The position numbers and the translations under genes were made by a program. From the NCBI RefSeq assembly GCF_013149275.1, contig NZ_JABGNA010000002.1, positions 646,296-710,295 of the forward strand: a DNA stretch of 64,000 nucleotides, read 5' to 3'. This stretch comes from Mucilaginibacter sp. SG564. Lineage in GTDB: Bacteria; Bacteroidota; Bacteroidia; Sphingobacteriales; Sphingobacteriaceae. Shown here in pieces: positions 25,816 through 33,677 of the stretch; the stretch's first letter is position 1; every line of letters starts with the position of its first letter. Below the pieces are notes generated by a model, which was not told the origin of the DNA, did no database searches, and saw only the letters and a list, made by a program, of their open reading frames with translations.

Positions 25816-26859
25816 ATGTCAATTTTTAATTATAAACAACGCAATAACATTATCCTTGTAAGTATCATTATACTGGGGTGCTTTTTGCTGTATGCGCTAA
25901 GCGGTTTGTTCAGTTCGATATTGGGGGCTATTGTGTTGTTTACTATTTTCAGGCCGGTGTACCTTTACTTTGTCGAAAAAAAGGGATGGAACCGGGTAGC
26001 GGTAGCTTTGCTCATTATATTTGCATCCCTTATTGTTATCGTTATCCCCTTCTTGCTACTCAGTATCATGGTAGTGGGTAAAATATCAAGCATCGACATT
26101 AAATCCTTACCTATTGAACAATGGACATCCAAGATTGATGCCTTTGCGGCAACCAATCTGAACCAGCCCCGCTTTGCCGAAAATACACTTCAAAAGCTGG
26201 GCTCTTTTGGTACCGAACTTTTCCCATCTATATTAAGCAGCGCTGCCAATATCATTATTACCTTATTGGTATTGTACTTTCTGTTGTATTTTATGCTCAC
26301 ACAAATACGAGAGTTTGAGGCTGGTTTATTAAAGTACGCTCCATTCCGTGAACAACACGCGTTAAAATTTGCATCTGCCCTACGCGATTCTACCTATTCA
26401 AACGTTTTAGGGCAAGGAATAATAGCCGTTATACAGGGTACACTGCTGGCTATAGGCTTTTACGCATTTGGTATACCCGACGCGGTTTTTTGGGGAGTGA
26501 TAGGCGCTTTTATATCCTTTTTGCCGGTAGTTGGGGCGCCAACGCTTTCTATACCTGCCAGTATTTTGCTGTTTGCGCAGGGGCATACGCTAAAAGGGGT
26601 TTTGCTGCTGATTTACGGTTTGCTGGTTATTGGTAATATTGATAATGTTTTGCGCATGATTATTAATAAGCGTATAGCTAATACCCACCCCATTATATCG
26701 GTTATTGGTGTGTTTATAGGCTTGCCGCTTTTTGGGATATTGGGCCTGGTTTTCGGACCGGTATTATTATCCTATTTTTTATTGTTACTGGAGATATACG
26801 AAACTAACAGATTGGCAGCCGACAGATTGGAACGGATACAGTCGTCGCCCGAAAACTGA
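25816..26859 (+). CDS. AI-2E family transporter (PerM/YdiK-like)
   Basis: A 347-residue inner-membrane protein with about eight hydrophobic segments: two pairs at the N-terminus (about 10-45 and 62-88), a soluble stretch (about 95-140), then six helices. The conserved family motifs FISFLPVVGAP (near 234-244) and ANTHPIISVIGVFIGLPLFGI (in part, near 294-312) are present. The family includes TqsA and Na+/H+ antiporter-like members; the actual substrate is not predictable. It is followed by a 158 bp gap without recognised elements. Confidence 0.9.
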   Translation: MSIFNYKQRNNIILVSIIILGCFLLYALSGLFSSILGAIVLFTIFRPVYLYFVEKKGWNRVAVALLIIFASLIVIVIPFLLLSIMVVGKISSIDIKSLPIEQWTSKIDAFAATNLNQPRFAENTLQKLGSFGTELFPSILSSAANIIITLLVLYFLLYFMLTQIREFEAGLLKYAPFREQHALKFASALRDSTYSNVLGQGIIAVIQGTLLAIGFYAFGIPDAVFWGVIGAFISFLPVVGAPTLSIPASILLFAQGHTLKGVLLLIYGLLVIGNIDNVLRMIINKRIANTHPIISVIGVFIGLPLFGILGLVFGPVLLSYFLLLLEIYETNRLAADRLERIQSSPEN

Positions 26860-27017
26860 CAGATTGAATTGAATAGTTTTGTGAACATAAGGCAAAGCGC
26901 TATTGGGAGTTAAAAAAATAAATTATACAGAAATTGCAGAAAAATTGGCCGATCTGTAATATTTGGCAGGATATTTAATCATATTACAACAAATGTTCAA
27001 CTTAAAATTATATTACA

Positions 27018-27284
27018 ATGAATGATAACACAAAAGTAGTTGTTGCATTGCTTGCTGGCTTGGCAGCAGGAGCAGCCCTGGGTATTTTGTTTGCACCAGA
27101 TAAAGGTAACGAAACACGTGACAAGCTAACTGAATCATTAAAAAACTTAGGCGAATCAATAAAAGATACCGCGGCTGCCGAAATTGATAACCTGGTTGGG
27201 TTTAAAGATAAAGTGGTTGAAAATATAAAATCAAAGATCAGAGGGGCCGAAGAAGAGTATCAGGACGATCTGGAACACGCTTAA
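27018..27284 (+). CDS. YtxH domain-containing membrane-anchored protein
   Basis: An 88-residue protein with one N-terminal membrane helix rich in Gly/Ala ([20 protein letters not shown], about 8-27) followed by [11 protein letters not shown] and a charged amphipathic helix; this is the YtxH signature (G-x3-G-x3-LF-AP-x-G...R). Family members are stress-linked envelope proteins. It is the first of three genes that look like the E. coli ElaB/YqjD-YqjE-YqjK group (inference): YtxH, a holin-like membrane protein and a coiled-coil-like protein. A family D repeat lies between it and the next gene. Confidence 0.88.
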   Translation: MNDNTKVVVALLAGLAAGAALGILFAPDKGNETRDKLTESLKNLGESIKDTAAAEIDNLVGFKDKVVENIKSKIRGAEEEYQDDLEHA

Positions 27285-27294
27285 TTTATTTTTT

Positions 27295-27390
27295 AGTATC
27301 AAGTAGTTAGTATCAAGTATCAAGACTTTCTAGCAAACGTCTTAAAACAATGCAGCTGTCGTGATACTTGATACTAACTACTTGATACCC
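27295..27390. repeat. Tandem-plus-inverted repeat, family D copy 3
   Basis: Left AGTATCAAGTAGTTAGTATC + AAGTATCAAGAC; right GTCGTGATACTTGATACTAA + CTACTTGATACC. It is the most compact copy and stands between the YtxH and holin-like genes. A GTG inside it would extend the next gene in frame by 15 residues; that start is rejected. Confidence 0.82.
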
Positions 27391-27405
27391 TATAAAACTA
27401 CATCT

Positions 27406-27756
27406 ATGGAAGCCAAAAAAGAAACACCACCACCACTGCCACCTATTGTTGATCAGCTGAAGGAATATGCCGAAACGCGTTTTAAGCTTTTGAAATATGA
27501 GGCTATTGAAGGTGGAACTTCAATTTTAGCCAGTATGATCACGGATGTTATTACAGCCATAAGTATGGTGCTGGCCTTTATGTTTGCCAGTCTTACTTTA
27601 GCCTTTTACCTGGCTTACTTGTTAAATTCAGATTGGGAGGGCTTTGGCTGTGTGGCGCTTATTTATTTAATAATAGCCGTTGTTGTAAAGCTCAATAAGG
27701 AGCGTATTGAAAAGCCGTTGATCAATCTTTTCGTACAAAAACTATTTAAAAAATAA
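27406..27756 (+). CDS. Phage-holin-superfamily (YqjE/Phage_holin_3_6-like) membrane protein
   Basis: A 116-residue protein started at the ATG at 27406 (MEAKKETPPPLPP). After a proline-rich N-terminus and an amphipathic helix (QLKEYAETRFKLLKYEAIEG) there are two membrane helices (about 47-68 and 75-98) and a basic tail. This matches the Actinobacterial/YqjE-type holin-like family, which despite its name is not necessarily lytic. It is 3 bp before the next gene, so the two are co-translated. A role in envelope stress together with the YtxH protein is inferred from context. Confidence 0.82.
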   Translation: MEAKKETPPPLPPIVDQLKEYAETRFKLLKYEAIEGGTSILASMITDVITAISMVLAFMFASLTLAFYLAYLLNSDWEGFGCVALIYLIIAVVVKLNKERIEKPLINLFVQKLFKK

Positions 27757-27759
27757 AGC

Positions 27760-28200
27760 ATGGACGTTTCAATAAAAAATATCAATGATCTGCGGGAAGA
27801 GATTGCGAGGATACGCGTTATTGAAGCCCGCCAGGGCGAAGAACTGGCCAAGCGCTTTAGCAGCCCATCGGCCATATTTGCCAGCGTCATGTCGTTATTG
27901 AATTCAGGTAACAGAAACGACGGTGACGAGCACCCGGGTATTTTTAACCAGGATTTCTTTGGCCTGCTATCCAGGATCGTATTGCCGGTAACCTTGAATA
28001 AAACATTGTTTAAACGGTCAAACTTTTTGGTTAAAACCCTGGTTGGCCTGGTATCGCAAAAAGCTTCTAATTACATCAGCGGCGACGCGATCCACGGTTT
28101 ATGGAATAAGGTAAAAGCGGTAGCTTCTTCTGTGCTGAAAAGTAAACCGGAAACACCCGCTAAAGGTATGCCCAATGTGCCGCCACCGGTGGTGATGTAG
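27760..28200 (+). CDS. Unknown protein with N-terminal coiled coil, third gene of the YtxH cassette
   Basis: A 146-residue protein I do not recognise. Residues 1-30 (INDLREEIARIRVIEARQGEE in part) form a charged helix with a coiled-coil look. The central part (about 58-108) has hydrophobic stretches FGLLSRIVLPVTLNKTLF and LVKTLVGLVSQKA without a clear membrane helix. The C-terminus is Pro-rich (GMPNVPPPVVM). It starts 3 bp after the holin-like gene and ends before a terminator, so it belongs to the same transcript. Position suggests it is the counterpart of YqjK. Confidence 0.75.
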   Translation: MDVSIKNINDLREEIARIRVIEARQGEELAKRFSSPSAIFASVMSLLNSGNRNDGDEHPGIFNQDFFGLLSRIVLPVTLNKTLFKRSNFLVKTLVGLVSQKASNYISGDAIHGLWNKVKAVASSVLKSKPETPAKGMPNVPPPVVM

Positions 28201-28254
28201 TTTTTGAGTCTTAAGTCTGAAGTAGAAAGGCTTAAGTTCTTAATGTTATTGTAG

Positions 28255-28278
28255 AGACGCATAATTGCGTCTTTTTTT
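28255..28278 (+). terminator. Intrinsic terminator after the YtxH cassette
   Basis: AGACGCA (28255-28261), TAAT loop, TGCGTCT (28266-28272) and a run of T. A second AGACGCAAATATGCATCTCT word follows at 28304, so the hairpin may belong to another dispersed repeat family. Confidence 0.7.
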
Positions 28279-28385
28279 ATTTCTATGCACTGTACTTGGC
28301 CGCAGACGCAAATATGCATCTCTTTGTAAAAACCTTTGTACGGGCTACCAAAACAGCCCAAATTTTCACAGTTTGCAGAAAAGCC

Positions 28386-28393
28386 TATTTTTG
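28386..28393 (+). promoter_or_regulatory. -7 promoter box of trmB
   Basis: TATTTTTG, a perfect TAnnTTTG, 16 bases before the GTG at 28410. It lies inside the longer in-frame ORF, which argues against any start upstream of about 28400. Confidence 0.55.
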
Positions 28394-28409
28394 CGTTTTA
28401 TTTACAGAA

Positions 28410-29060
28410 GTGGGAAAAGATAAATTAAAACGCTTTGCTGAAATTGATACTTTTAGCAACGTATTACAATTAGATGCCGGTAAGCCTTTTAAAGGCGAGT
28501 GGAGCAAAGGTTTTTTTAAAAACAATAACCCGGTAGTGTTGGAACTGGCCTGCGGTAAAGGCGAATACACCGTGAACCTGGCCACCTTGTTTCCTGATAA
28601 AAACTTTATCGGTATTGATTATAAGGGCAACCGTATTTGGCGCGGTGCCAAAACCGCGCTGGAAGATGGTGTGCCTAATGTGGCCTTTTTGCGCATACAG
28701 ATCGAAAACCTGCTGGATTATTTTGCTACTGGTGAGGTTGACGAGATCTGGATAACCTTCCCCGATCCGCAGCCACAATTGAGCCGCGAAAAAAAGCGCC
28801 TTACTTCGCCCCGCTTCCTGGATAAATACATCGAAATATTAAAACCCGGTGGCTGTGTGAATTTAAAAACCGACAACGACGGTTTGCATGCCTACACTGC
28901 CGAAAAGATAGAAGAGCTAAAACTCAAATTCCATATCAGAACCGAAGACCTGTACCATTCGCCCTATGCAGATGAGGTGTTATCCATTAAAACCTATTAC
29001 GAAAAGAAATATTTAAAGGATAATAAGAACATTAATTACCTTAAATTTTCGTTTGCGTAG
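28410..29060 (+). CDS. trmB: tRNA (guanine-N7-)-methyltransferase
   Basis: TrmB makes m7G46 in tRNA with S-adenosylmethionine. The protein has the SAM-binding motif VLELACGKGEYTVNLA (near 41-56), a GIDYKG motif and the family signature EIWITFPDPQP, followed by KKRLTSPRFLD. The frame is open from 28296, but I start at the GTG at 28410 (MGKDKLKRFAEI): orthologues begin with a similar 'MGKxKLxRFAE', and a promoter box at 28386 precedes it. This gives 216 residues. It stands alone, with a family A repeat downstream. Confidence 0.92.
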   Translation: MGKDKLKRFAEIDTFSNVLQLDAGKPFKGEWSKGFFKNNNPVVLELACGKGEYTVNLATLFPDKNFIGIDYKGNRIWRGAKTALEDGVPNVAFLRIQIENLLDYFATGEVDEIWITFPDPQPQLSREKKRLTSPRFLDKYIEILKPGGCVNLKTDNDGLHAYTAEKIEELKLKFHIRTEDLYHSPYADEVLSIKTYYEKKYLKDNKNINYLKFSFA

Positions 29061-29116
29061 GTAAGATTTGGGGACTATGGGATTACAGGACTTTAGGATA
29101 AAGAAACCAACTCACA

Positions 29117-29260
29117 CGTCATTGCGAGGAGGAACGACGTGGCAATCCCCAATATACAGAGCGTTTCCGTAAGTCGGGGATTATTAATATTGTTAATTGT
29201 TTTTTCAAGGTATTAATGAGCTCCCATTAATCGGTTATCCACGCTACGCTCGCTATGACA
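29117..29260. repeat. Family A repeat copy 2, interrupted by an insert
   Basis: It starts CGTCATTGCGAGGAGGAACG as in other copies and reaches AGTCGGGGATT, where about 55 bp of unrelated AT-rich sequence (ATTAATATTGTTAATTG ... CATTAATCGGTTAT) intervene; then the right arm CCACGCTACGCTCGCTATGA resumes. Only GC of the usual GATTGCCACG junction is lost. The insert begins and ends with ATTAAT words. Confidence 0.75.
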
Positions 29261-29329
29261 TGGGGTTATTGAGTTTGTAAATCGGATCTTAGCTTTAAGC
29301 CTTTCGCTTTCGACTTTAAGCTTTTTATC

Positions 29330-29662
29330 ATGGATGATATTAACTTCTTCGATAAAGTATACCAGGTGGCGCGGCTTATCCCGGCAGGCAGGGTAACCTC
29401 CTATGGTGCCATTGCCAGTTATTTGGGTACCAAAGGTTCATCGCGTATGGTGGGCTATGCCATGCAGGCGGCGGGTAAGGTGGTGCCCAAAGTACCGGCG
29501 CACCGGGTGGTGAACAGGCAGGGCCTGCTTACCGCTAAATTTCACTTCGGTGGCAACCTGATGGCCGAGCTGCTGGAAAGCGAAGGCGTAAAAGTAATTG
29601 ACGATCAGGTACAGGATTTTAAAACCGTATTTTGGGATCCGAATATCGAGCTGGCTTTATAA
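29330..29662 (+). CDS. Alkyltransferase-like protein (MGMT-type DNA-binding domain, no active-site Cys)
   Basis: A 110-residue protein with the fold of the C-terminal domain of O6-alkylguanine-DNA alkyltransferase. The usual PCHRV active site reads P56-A57-H58-R59-V60, so the acceptor cysteine is replaced by alanine. The arginine finger (R39 in SSRMVG) and Y25 in RVTSYGAIASYLG are kept, so damaged-base recognition should work. Alkyltransferase-like proteins bind O6-alkylguanine and pass it to nucleotide-excision repair (family knowledge; many have Trp at this place). 23 bp before the next gene, probably an unrelated one. Confidence 0.9.
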   Translation: MDDINFFDKVYQVARLIPAGRVTSYGAIASYLGTKGSSRMVGYAMQAAGKVVPKVPAHRVVNRQGLLTAKFHFGGNLMAELLESEGVKVIDDQVQDFKTVFWDPNIELAL

Positions 29663-29685
29663 TTTAAAATCAATATTAGTTTTTT

Positions 29686-30213
29686 ATGATACCCCTGAAC
29701 ATTTTATTTTACATCGTATTTTTTTTACGATTGATCACCATTTTTATTTCGGCACGGAATGAAAAAAAATTAAAAAAGCTGGGCGCTGTAGAATATGGCA
29801 AAGCCAATTCTACCGTACTGGTATTATTCCATTTTGCCTATTATGCTGCCTGCTTAGTTGAAGGTTATACCAAAGGCGCTTTTTATACCGACAACCTCAC
29901 TACCTATGGGCTCATTATTTATATTGCAGCTATAGCCGTGCTTTATTATGTTATTTACGCCATCAGGCATGTATGGACAGTTAAGCTGATCATTGCACCA
30001 AAGCAATATCATACCCTGAATACCAACGCGCTGTTCAGGTTGGTAAAGCATCCTAATTACTTCCTGAATATTATACCCGAGCTTATTGGTATAGCGCTTG
30101 TTTTTCATGCCTGGTTTACTTTGATCATAGGCTTCCCGATTTATCTTATCCCGCTGATCATCCGGATAAGGCAGGAAGAAAAAGTGATGAAAGAGCACTT
30201 TGAACAATACTAA
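29686..30213 (+). CDS. Isoprenylcysteine carboxyl methyltransferase (ICMT)/PEMT-family membrane protein
   Basis: A 175-residue integral membrane protein with about five hydrophobic segments (1-19, 44-62, 72-92, 120-140, 142-160). Near the C-terminus the family motif LVKHPNYFLNI (RHPxY type) is present, followed by RIRQEEKVMKEHF, where the conserved Glu pair and Arg of the ICMT SAM site are found. Bacterial ICMT-like proteins have mostly unknown substrates (lipids or quinones among those suggested). It follows the alkyltransferase-like gene by 23 bp and converges on the next gene. Confidence 0.85.
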   Translation: MIPLNILFYIVFFLRLITIFISARNEKKLKKLGAVEYGKANSTVLVLFHFAYYAACLVEGYTKGAFYTDNLTTYGLIIYIAAIAVLYYVIYAIRHVWTVKLIIAPKQYHTLNTNALFRLVKHPNYFLNIIPELIGIALVFHAWFTLIIGFPIYLIPLIIRIRQEEKVMKEHFEQY

Positions 30214-30226
30214 AGAGTAAAAGCTG

Positions 30227-30586
30227 CTACAGTATCTGCAATAGCTCCATGCGATTGCCGAAAGGATCTATAAAAGCAAAACGCTCCCTACCCGCTATCA
30301 AAGGCTCTTCCATAATTTCCAATCCATGCTTTTCCAGGTGTTTGCGGGCGGTCTTTACATCATCAATCTCAAAGGCAGTGTGCCTGATAGATCGGGGATG
30401 GCTTTCCTCTACCCCGATATGCAGTTCGATATCCGCTATCCGGAACCAATGGCCGGCAGATGAAAACACAGCAGGGCGCTCTATTTGCTCCAGGCCAATA
30501 ACGTGGGTGTAAAACAGCCGGGCTTCTTCCTGTCTTTCGGGCGGCACACAGATGTGTATATGGTTGGCACGTTTAAAGTTGATCAT
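30227..30586 (-). CDS. VOC/glyoxalase-family protein
   Basis: A 119-residue vicinal-oxygen-chelate protein. It shows the two beta-alpha-beta modules: RANHIHICVPPERQEEARLF (about 6-25, with a possible metal ligand H9 or H11) and SIRHTAFEIDDVKTARKHLE (about 65-84), ending in DPFGNRMELLQ (about 107-117) with the usual metal-binding Glu. The family includes glyoxalase I, dioxygenases and antibiotic-binding proteins; the substrate is unknown. Convergent with the ICMT-like gene. 96 bp separate it from the next minus-strand gene. Confidence 0.87.
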   Translation of the reverse strand: MINFKRANHIHICVPPERQEEARLFYTHVIGLEQIERPAVFSSAGHWFRIADIELHIGVEESHPRSIRHTAFEIDDVKTARKHLEKHGLEIMEEPLIAGRERFAFIDPFGNRMELLQIL

Positions 30587-30682
30587 GTGTTGTGTTTTAC
30601 GGAATTCAGCGGGTACAAAAAAACCGTCTTCTTTACCCCGGATAATCCAAAGGTAAAAAAGACGGCCCTGAATATGGTGCAG

Positions 30683-31957
30683 CTACCGGAAAATATAATT
30701 CACACCGGCCTGGAATGAAGACTGATCTGCCGAGTAGTAAATGTATTTGGTGAGCGACGATGGCAGCCAGTAGCTTCCGTAAATCTCTACGCGCTTATTA
30801 ACTTGTATGCCTGCTTTTATGGGAATTGCAAAGTCGAAGCCTTGGAAATCAGGATACTTGTTTTGATTTACAACGGTAGTTGTAGAGCCAAAATTATAGA
30901 TGGTGGCAAAATTGTAATTATTGTATTTATAAGCATTCATGGCCAAACCAACATCAATAAAGGCCTTAAGTTTATCTGTTGAATAAAAGTTATAGATTAC
31001 CTGTGGTATGGCCGCCAGGTGATATAGCTTAACATCAAGTGCATTGGTAACAGAACTTGCGCCTGATCCAGAAGAGGCTTCGGCGAACTGATAGCGATTA
31101 ATAGCTCCGGCAAACTCCAGCCTGAAAAGTAACTTTTCTGTATATTTATTGATCAGGATATCTAACCCGGCTGTAATAACAGGCGAAAAAGTCTTATCAT
31201 TTGCGCCATTGCTAAACGGGTTGCCTGAGCTGGCAGCCCCTTTAAACTGAAGTTTACTGTAACGGGCGCCTGCTCCCGCAAAAAAACGAATACCGGAGGT
31301 GGTGTGGATCGCCTGTTGAGTGGCTTTGCCGCCGTTTAGCGCGATAACAATAGCTGTAAGGTCACTTTCAGAATAACTGGCCTTTTGTATGCGGGTCAAA
31401 ATTTTGGTATCGCCGGGCAGGTATTGAAAGGCTTGCCTTAGCAGCTGATTTATGTAGCTGTTAACAACGGCAACGGATTGGCGCTCATCGTTAAAGTATT
31501 GGTATTGCTTTAGCCATTCAATAGTATGGGTTTGTTTGTTAAACAGGTAGTACCTGGGTTTTACGTTATCTGTCCATACATAAAGCGAAACATTTTTGCC
31601 GTTAACCAGGCTTTTTAAAAAAACAGTATCTGTGGTATAAGCCGTATCCAGGGTGTGGTTTAGTTTTGCAAGATCAACCTCACTGGTGCTAATGTTAACG
31701 GTAAACTTGTCATAATATTCGGCGCCTGTTATGGCAAAGGCATTGGCGTTTGTAACTGTGAACTTTTGTGGTTGGGCGTTTTGTGTTTGTTTAAAGGTGA
31801 TTTCCCGTGGATTTTTTATCCATTCACGATAATTGATAAATCCTTTAAGGGTGTCATTTTTACCGTCAATAACATAACCGGGTTTGTAATTGCTTTGGGC
31901 TTGTAAAAAAAGCGTGGTCTGTGATAACAAAAACAGCAGACAAAATAATTGTTTCAT
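30683..31957 (-). CDS. Outer-membrane beta-barrel protein, 424 residues
   Basis: The signal peptide is about 1-20 (LFCLLFLLSQTTLFLQAQS region). Residues about 22-190 form a soluble part with the repeated Bacteroidetes pattern YVIDGKNDTLKGFINYREW, followed by a C-terminal barrel of about eight strands (from RFFAGAGARYSKLQF on) ending in YIFR. This layout occurs in 'porin family' or PorT-like hypothetical proteins with an N-terminal DUF; I cannot name a substrate. The stop lies 96 bp from the VOC gene. A TAnnTTTG box precedes the start by 18 bp. Confidence 0.83.
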   Translation of the reverse strand: MKQLFCLLFLLSQTTLFLQAQSNYKPGYVIDGKNDTLKGFINYREWIKNPREITFKQTQNAQPQKFTVTNANAFAITGAEYYDKFTVNISTSEVDLAKLNHTLDTAYTTDTVFLKSLVNGKNVSLYVWTDNVKPRYYLFNKQTHTIEWLKQYQYFNDERQSVAVVNSYINQLLRQAFQYLPGDTKILTRIQKASYSESDLTAIVIALNGGKATQQAIHTTSGIRFFAGAGARYSKLQFKGAASSGNPFSNGANDKTFSPVITAGLDILINKYTEKLLFRLEFAGAINRYQFAEASSGSGASSVTNALDVKLYHLAAIPQVIYNFYSTDKLKAFIDVGLAMNAYKYNNYNFATIYNFGSTTTVVNQNKYPDFQGFDFAIPIKAGIQVNKRVEIYGSYWLPSSLTKYIYYSADQSSFQAGVNYIFR

Positions 31958-31975
31958 TTATAAGAATTAGGTCTG

Positions 31976-31983
31976 CAAAAGTA
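31976..31983 (-). promoter_or_regulatory. -7 promoter box of the 424-residue barrel gene
   Basis: TACTTTTG on the minus strand, 18 bases before the ATG at 31957. Confidence 0.55.
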
Positions 31984-32082
31984 TATCAAATAAATCGACA
32001 GATGTATTGGGGATAAAAATTTATTTAAAAAGATTATAGTACAACACCTGAATGCTAATGAAATTAGTAAATTTGTGTCAAT

Positions 32083-32338
32083 AACAACCCTGAATTTGCA
32101 CAAAAAGCAGGGCTGTTTAATAAGGAAAAAAATGGAAAAAAAAACCGCGCGCTTAGTATGTACATATTTGGCAATTGGATAATTGACACTTTTTAAATTT
32201 TTTAAAACATATCAAAAGCTTATCAAAAAGTGTTAAATCGAAGGTTTTGAATTTATTTCAAGTTGTTTTTAACCCGCTTTTGCCTACTTTTTAAACAAAA
32301 AAATGTTAAAATCATACCTTTAAAAAGTTTGTAAACAA
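32083..32338. repeat. AT-rich intergenic element, family I copy 2
   Basis: It opens with AACAACCCTG...GCAGGGCTGTT (a weaker form of the hairpin at 19436) and then runs in parallel with 19483-19700: GTATGTACATATTTGG, CTTTTTAAATTTTTTAAAA, AAAAAGTGTTAAATCGA, GGTTTTGA, GTTTTTAACC, CTTTTGCC, GTTAAAATCATACC, TTTAAAAAGTTT. It lies in the divergent gap between the barrel gene and the gene at 32380. 32339-32379 is TTCACTAACTCAAT-type low complexity. Confidence 0.65.
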
Positions 32339-32379
32339 TCACTAATTCACTAACTCAATAATTTACTAATTGAACTACC

Positions 32380-32724
32380 GTGGGAAAACTTGTAGAAGAA
32401 TTTGACGCCTATCGTACCAAAATGAATGATAGGATCATGGAAACCGCCAACACGAATATTAAACGCTTTTTTGCGCTGGATACCACCAGTTATGCCGATG
32501 GCGCGCTGGATGTTAAAACCAAAGAAATGCTGGGCCTGGTAGCCAGTATGGTTTTGCGCTGCGACGATTGTATTAAATACCACCTGGGCAAATGCCATGA
32601 AGCCGGTGTAAACAGCGACGAAATGAACGAGATATTCATGATAGCCAACCTGGTAGGCGGCTCCATTGTGATACCCCACTACCGCAGGGCGGTAGAGTAT
32701 TGGGATGAGTTGAATGAGGCTTAG
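32380..32724 (+). CDS. Carboxymuconolactone decarboxylase / AhpD-like family protein
   Basis: A 114-residue protein starting at GTG 32380. It contains the AhpD core: a hydrophobic helix KEMLGLVASMVLRC and the redox motif C60-D-D-C63 followed by IKYHLGKCHEAG, i.e. CxxC plus His three residues on, with the conserved Glu ahead in KTKEML. Members act as alkylhydroperoxidases or lactone decarboxylases; the CxxC-x3-H suggests peroxide defence (inference). It stands between two repeats and has no operon partner. The upstream region is the family I element. Confidence 0.87.
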   Translation: MGKLVEEFDAYRTKMNDRIMETANTNIKRFFALDTTSYADGALDVKTKEMLGLVASMVLRCDDCIKYHLGKCHEAGVNSDEMNEIFMIANLVGGSIVIPHYRRAVEYWDELNEA

Positions 32725-32784
32725 TAAGTAACGGGTTGTTGTAAGCTAATTAGAAAGTTAGTTTTAGCCCTACATTAACCCGCG

Positions 32785-32874
32785 CGTCATTGCGAGGAGG
32801 AACGACGTGGCAATCCCCGATTAGCGGAGCCGCTCTGTAAGTAGGGGATTGCCACGCTATCGCTCGCAATGACG
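32785..32874. repeat. Family A repeat copy 3
   Basis: CGTCATTGCGAGGAGGAACG...GCAATCCCCGATTAGCGGAG and GTAGGGGATTGCCACGCTAT + CGCTCGCAATGACG. An ATG inside its right end (32869) is in frame with tag but is not used. Confidence 0.82.
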
Positions 32875-32904
32875 GGTTCTATAATTTTTAATCAAATAGA
32901 TGAT

Positions 32905-33465
32905 ATGACTAATCCAAACTTAACCCGCTGCGCATGGGCTGGTACCGATCCTTTGTACATGAAATATCATGACGAAGAATGGGGTAAAGAAACCCATGAT
33001 GATAAAGTACTGTTTGAGTTCCTGATACTGGAATCGGCACAGGCCGGTTTAAGCTGGATCACCATTTTGCGTCGTCGCGATAATTACCGGAAGGCCTTTG
33101 CTGATTTTGACGTAAAAAAGGTAGCCGCCTTTACCGATGCCGATGTAGAACGCCTGATGCAGGATGCGGGCATCATCCGTAACCGATTAAAAATTCTGGC
33201 AGCCATTACCAATGCTCAATTGTTTATCCAGGTGCAAAAGGAGTTTGGCTCGTTTGATCAATACCTGTACAGCTTTATGCCCGATGGAAAACCGATCATC
33301 AATCACCCCGAGCGGAGCGTTCCTGCCAGTACGCCCATATCTGATGCCATCAGCAAGGATATGAAAAAGCGGGGCTTTAAGTTTTTTGGCACCACCATTT
33401 GCTACGCGCACATGCAAGCCACCGGGATGGTTAACGATCACCTGGCTACTTGCGATTTTAGGTAG
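32905..33465 (+). CDS. tag: DNA-3-methyladenine glycosylase I
   Basis: Tag removes 3-methyladenine from alkylated DNA. With the start at ATG 32905 (MTNPNLTRCAWAG) the protein has 186 residues, the family's normal length; the ORF's earlier ATG at 32869 lies inside a repeat. Seen: the zinc ligands C9 in TRCAWAG, H21 in KYHDEEWG, and the C-terminal H-x3-C pair in NDHLATC; plus the FEFLILESAQAGLSWITIL active-site helix region with its Glu. It works with polA downstream and xth (58.5 kb) in base-excision repair but is not in an operon with them. Confidence 0.95.
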   Translation: MTNPNLTRCAWAGTDPLYMKYHDEEWGKETHDDKVLFEFLILESAQAGLSWITILRRRDNYRKAFADFDVKKVAAFTDADVERLMQDAGIIRNRLKILAAITNAQLFIQVQKEFGSFDQYLYSFMPDGKPIINHPERSVPASTPISDAISKDMKKRGFKFFGTTICYAHMQATGMVNDHLATCDFR

Positions 33466-33467
33466 GG

Positions 33468-33669
33468 GATTTCACCGATTAGTTAGGGATTTCACCGATT
33501 TTTGGAGAATGAATTTTGGATTTGATTTTTAGAATGCGCTTGGCCACTATTCATCAACATAAATTGTATTTTTGAAAAGATACAATTCAATTTAGTCTTT
33601 AACATATATCAACTGATAATCAGTGAAATCACAAGATAGATCGGTGAAATCACATAAAATCAGTGTAAT
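33468..33669. repeat. Tandem-plus-inverted repeat, family L
   Basis: GATTTCACCGAT occurs at 33468-33479 and 33488-33499; its complement ATCGGTGAAATC is at 33640-33651, flanked by variants ATCAGTGAAATC (33619) and ATCAGTGTAATC (33658). The arms enclose about 120 bp of AT-rich sequence. It fills the gap from tag to polA. Confidence 0.72.
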
Positions 33670-33677
33670 CATAACCA

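Noticed and set aside
27361..27405. In-frame GTG extension of the holin-like gene by 15 residues
   Set aside because: It lies inside a family D repeat, and the ATG at 27406 gives the natural start.
27406..27756. Prophage remnant suggested by the holin-like gene
   Set aside because: Neighbours are YtxH-type envelope genes, not phage genes; this holin superfamily name covers chromosomal YqjE-like proteins.
28296..28409. 38-residue N-terminal extension of trmB
   Set aside because: It contains a perfect -7 promoter box and the conserved TrmB N-terminus begins at GTG 28410.
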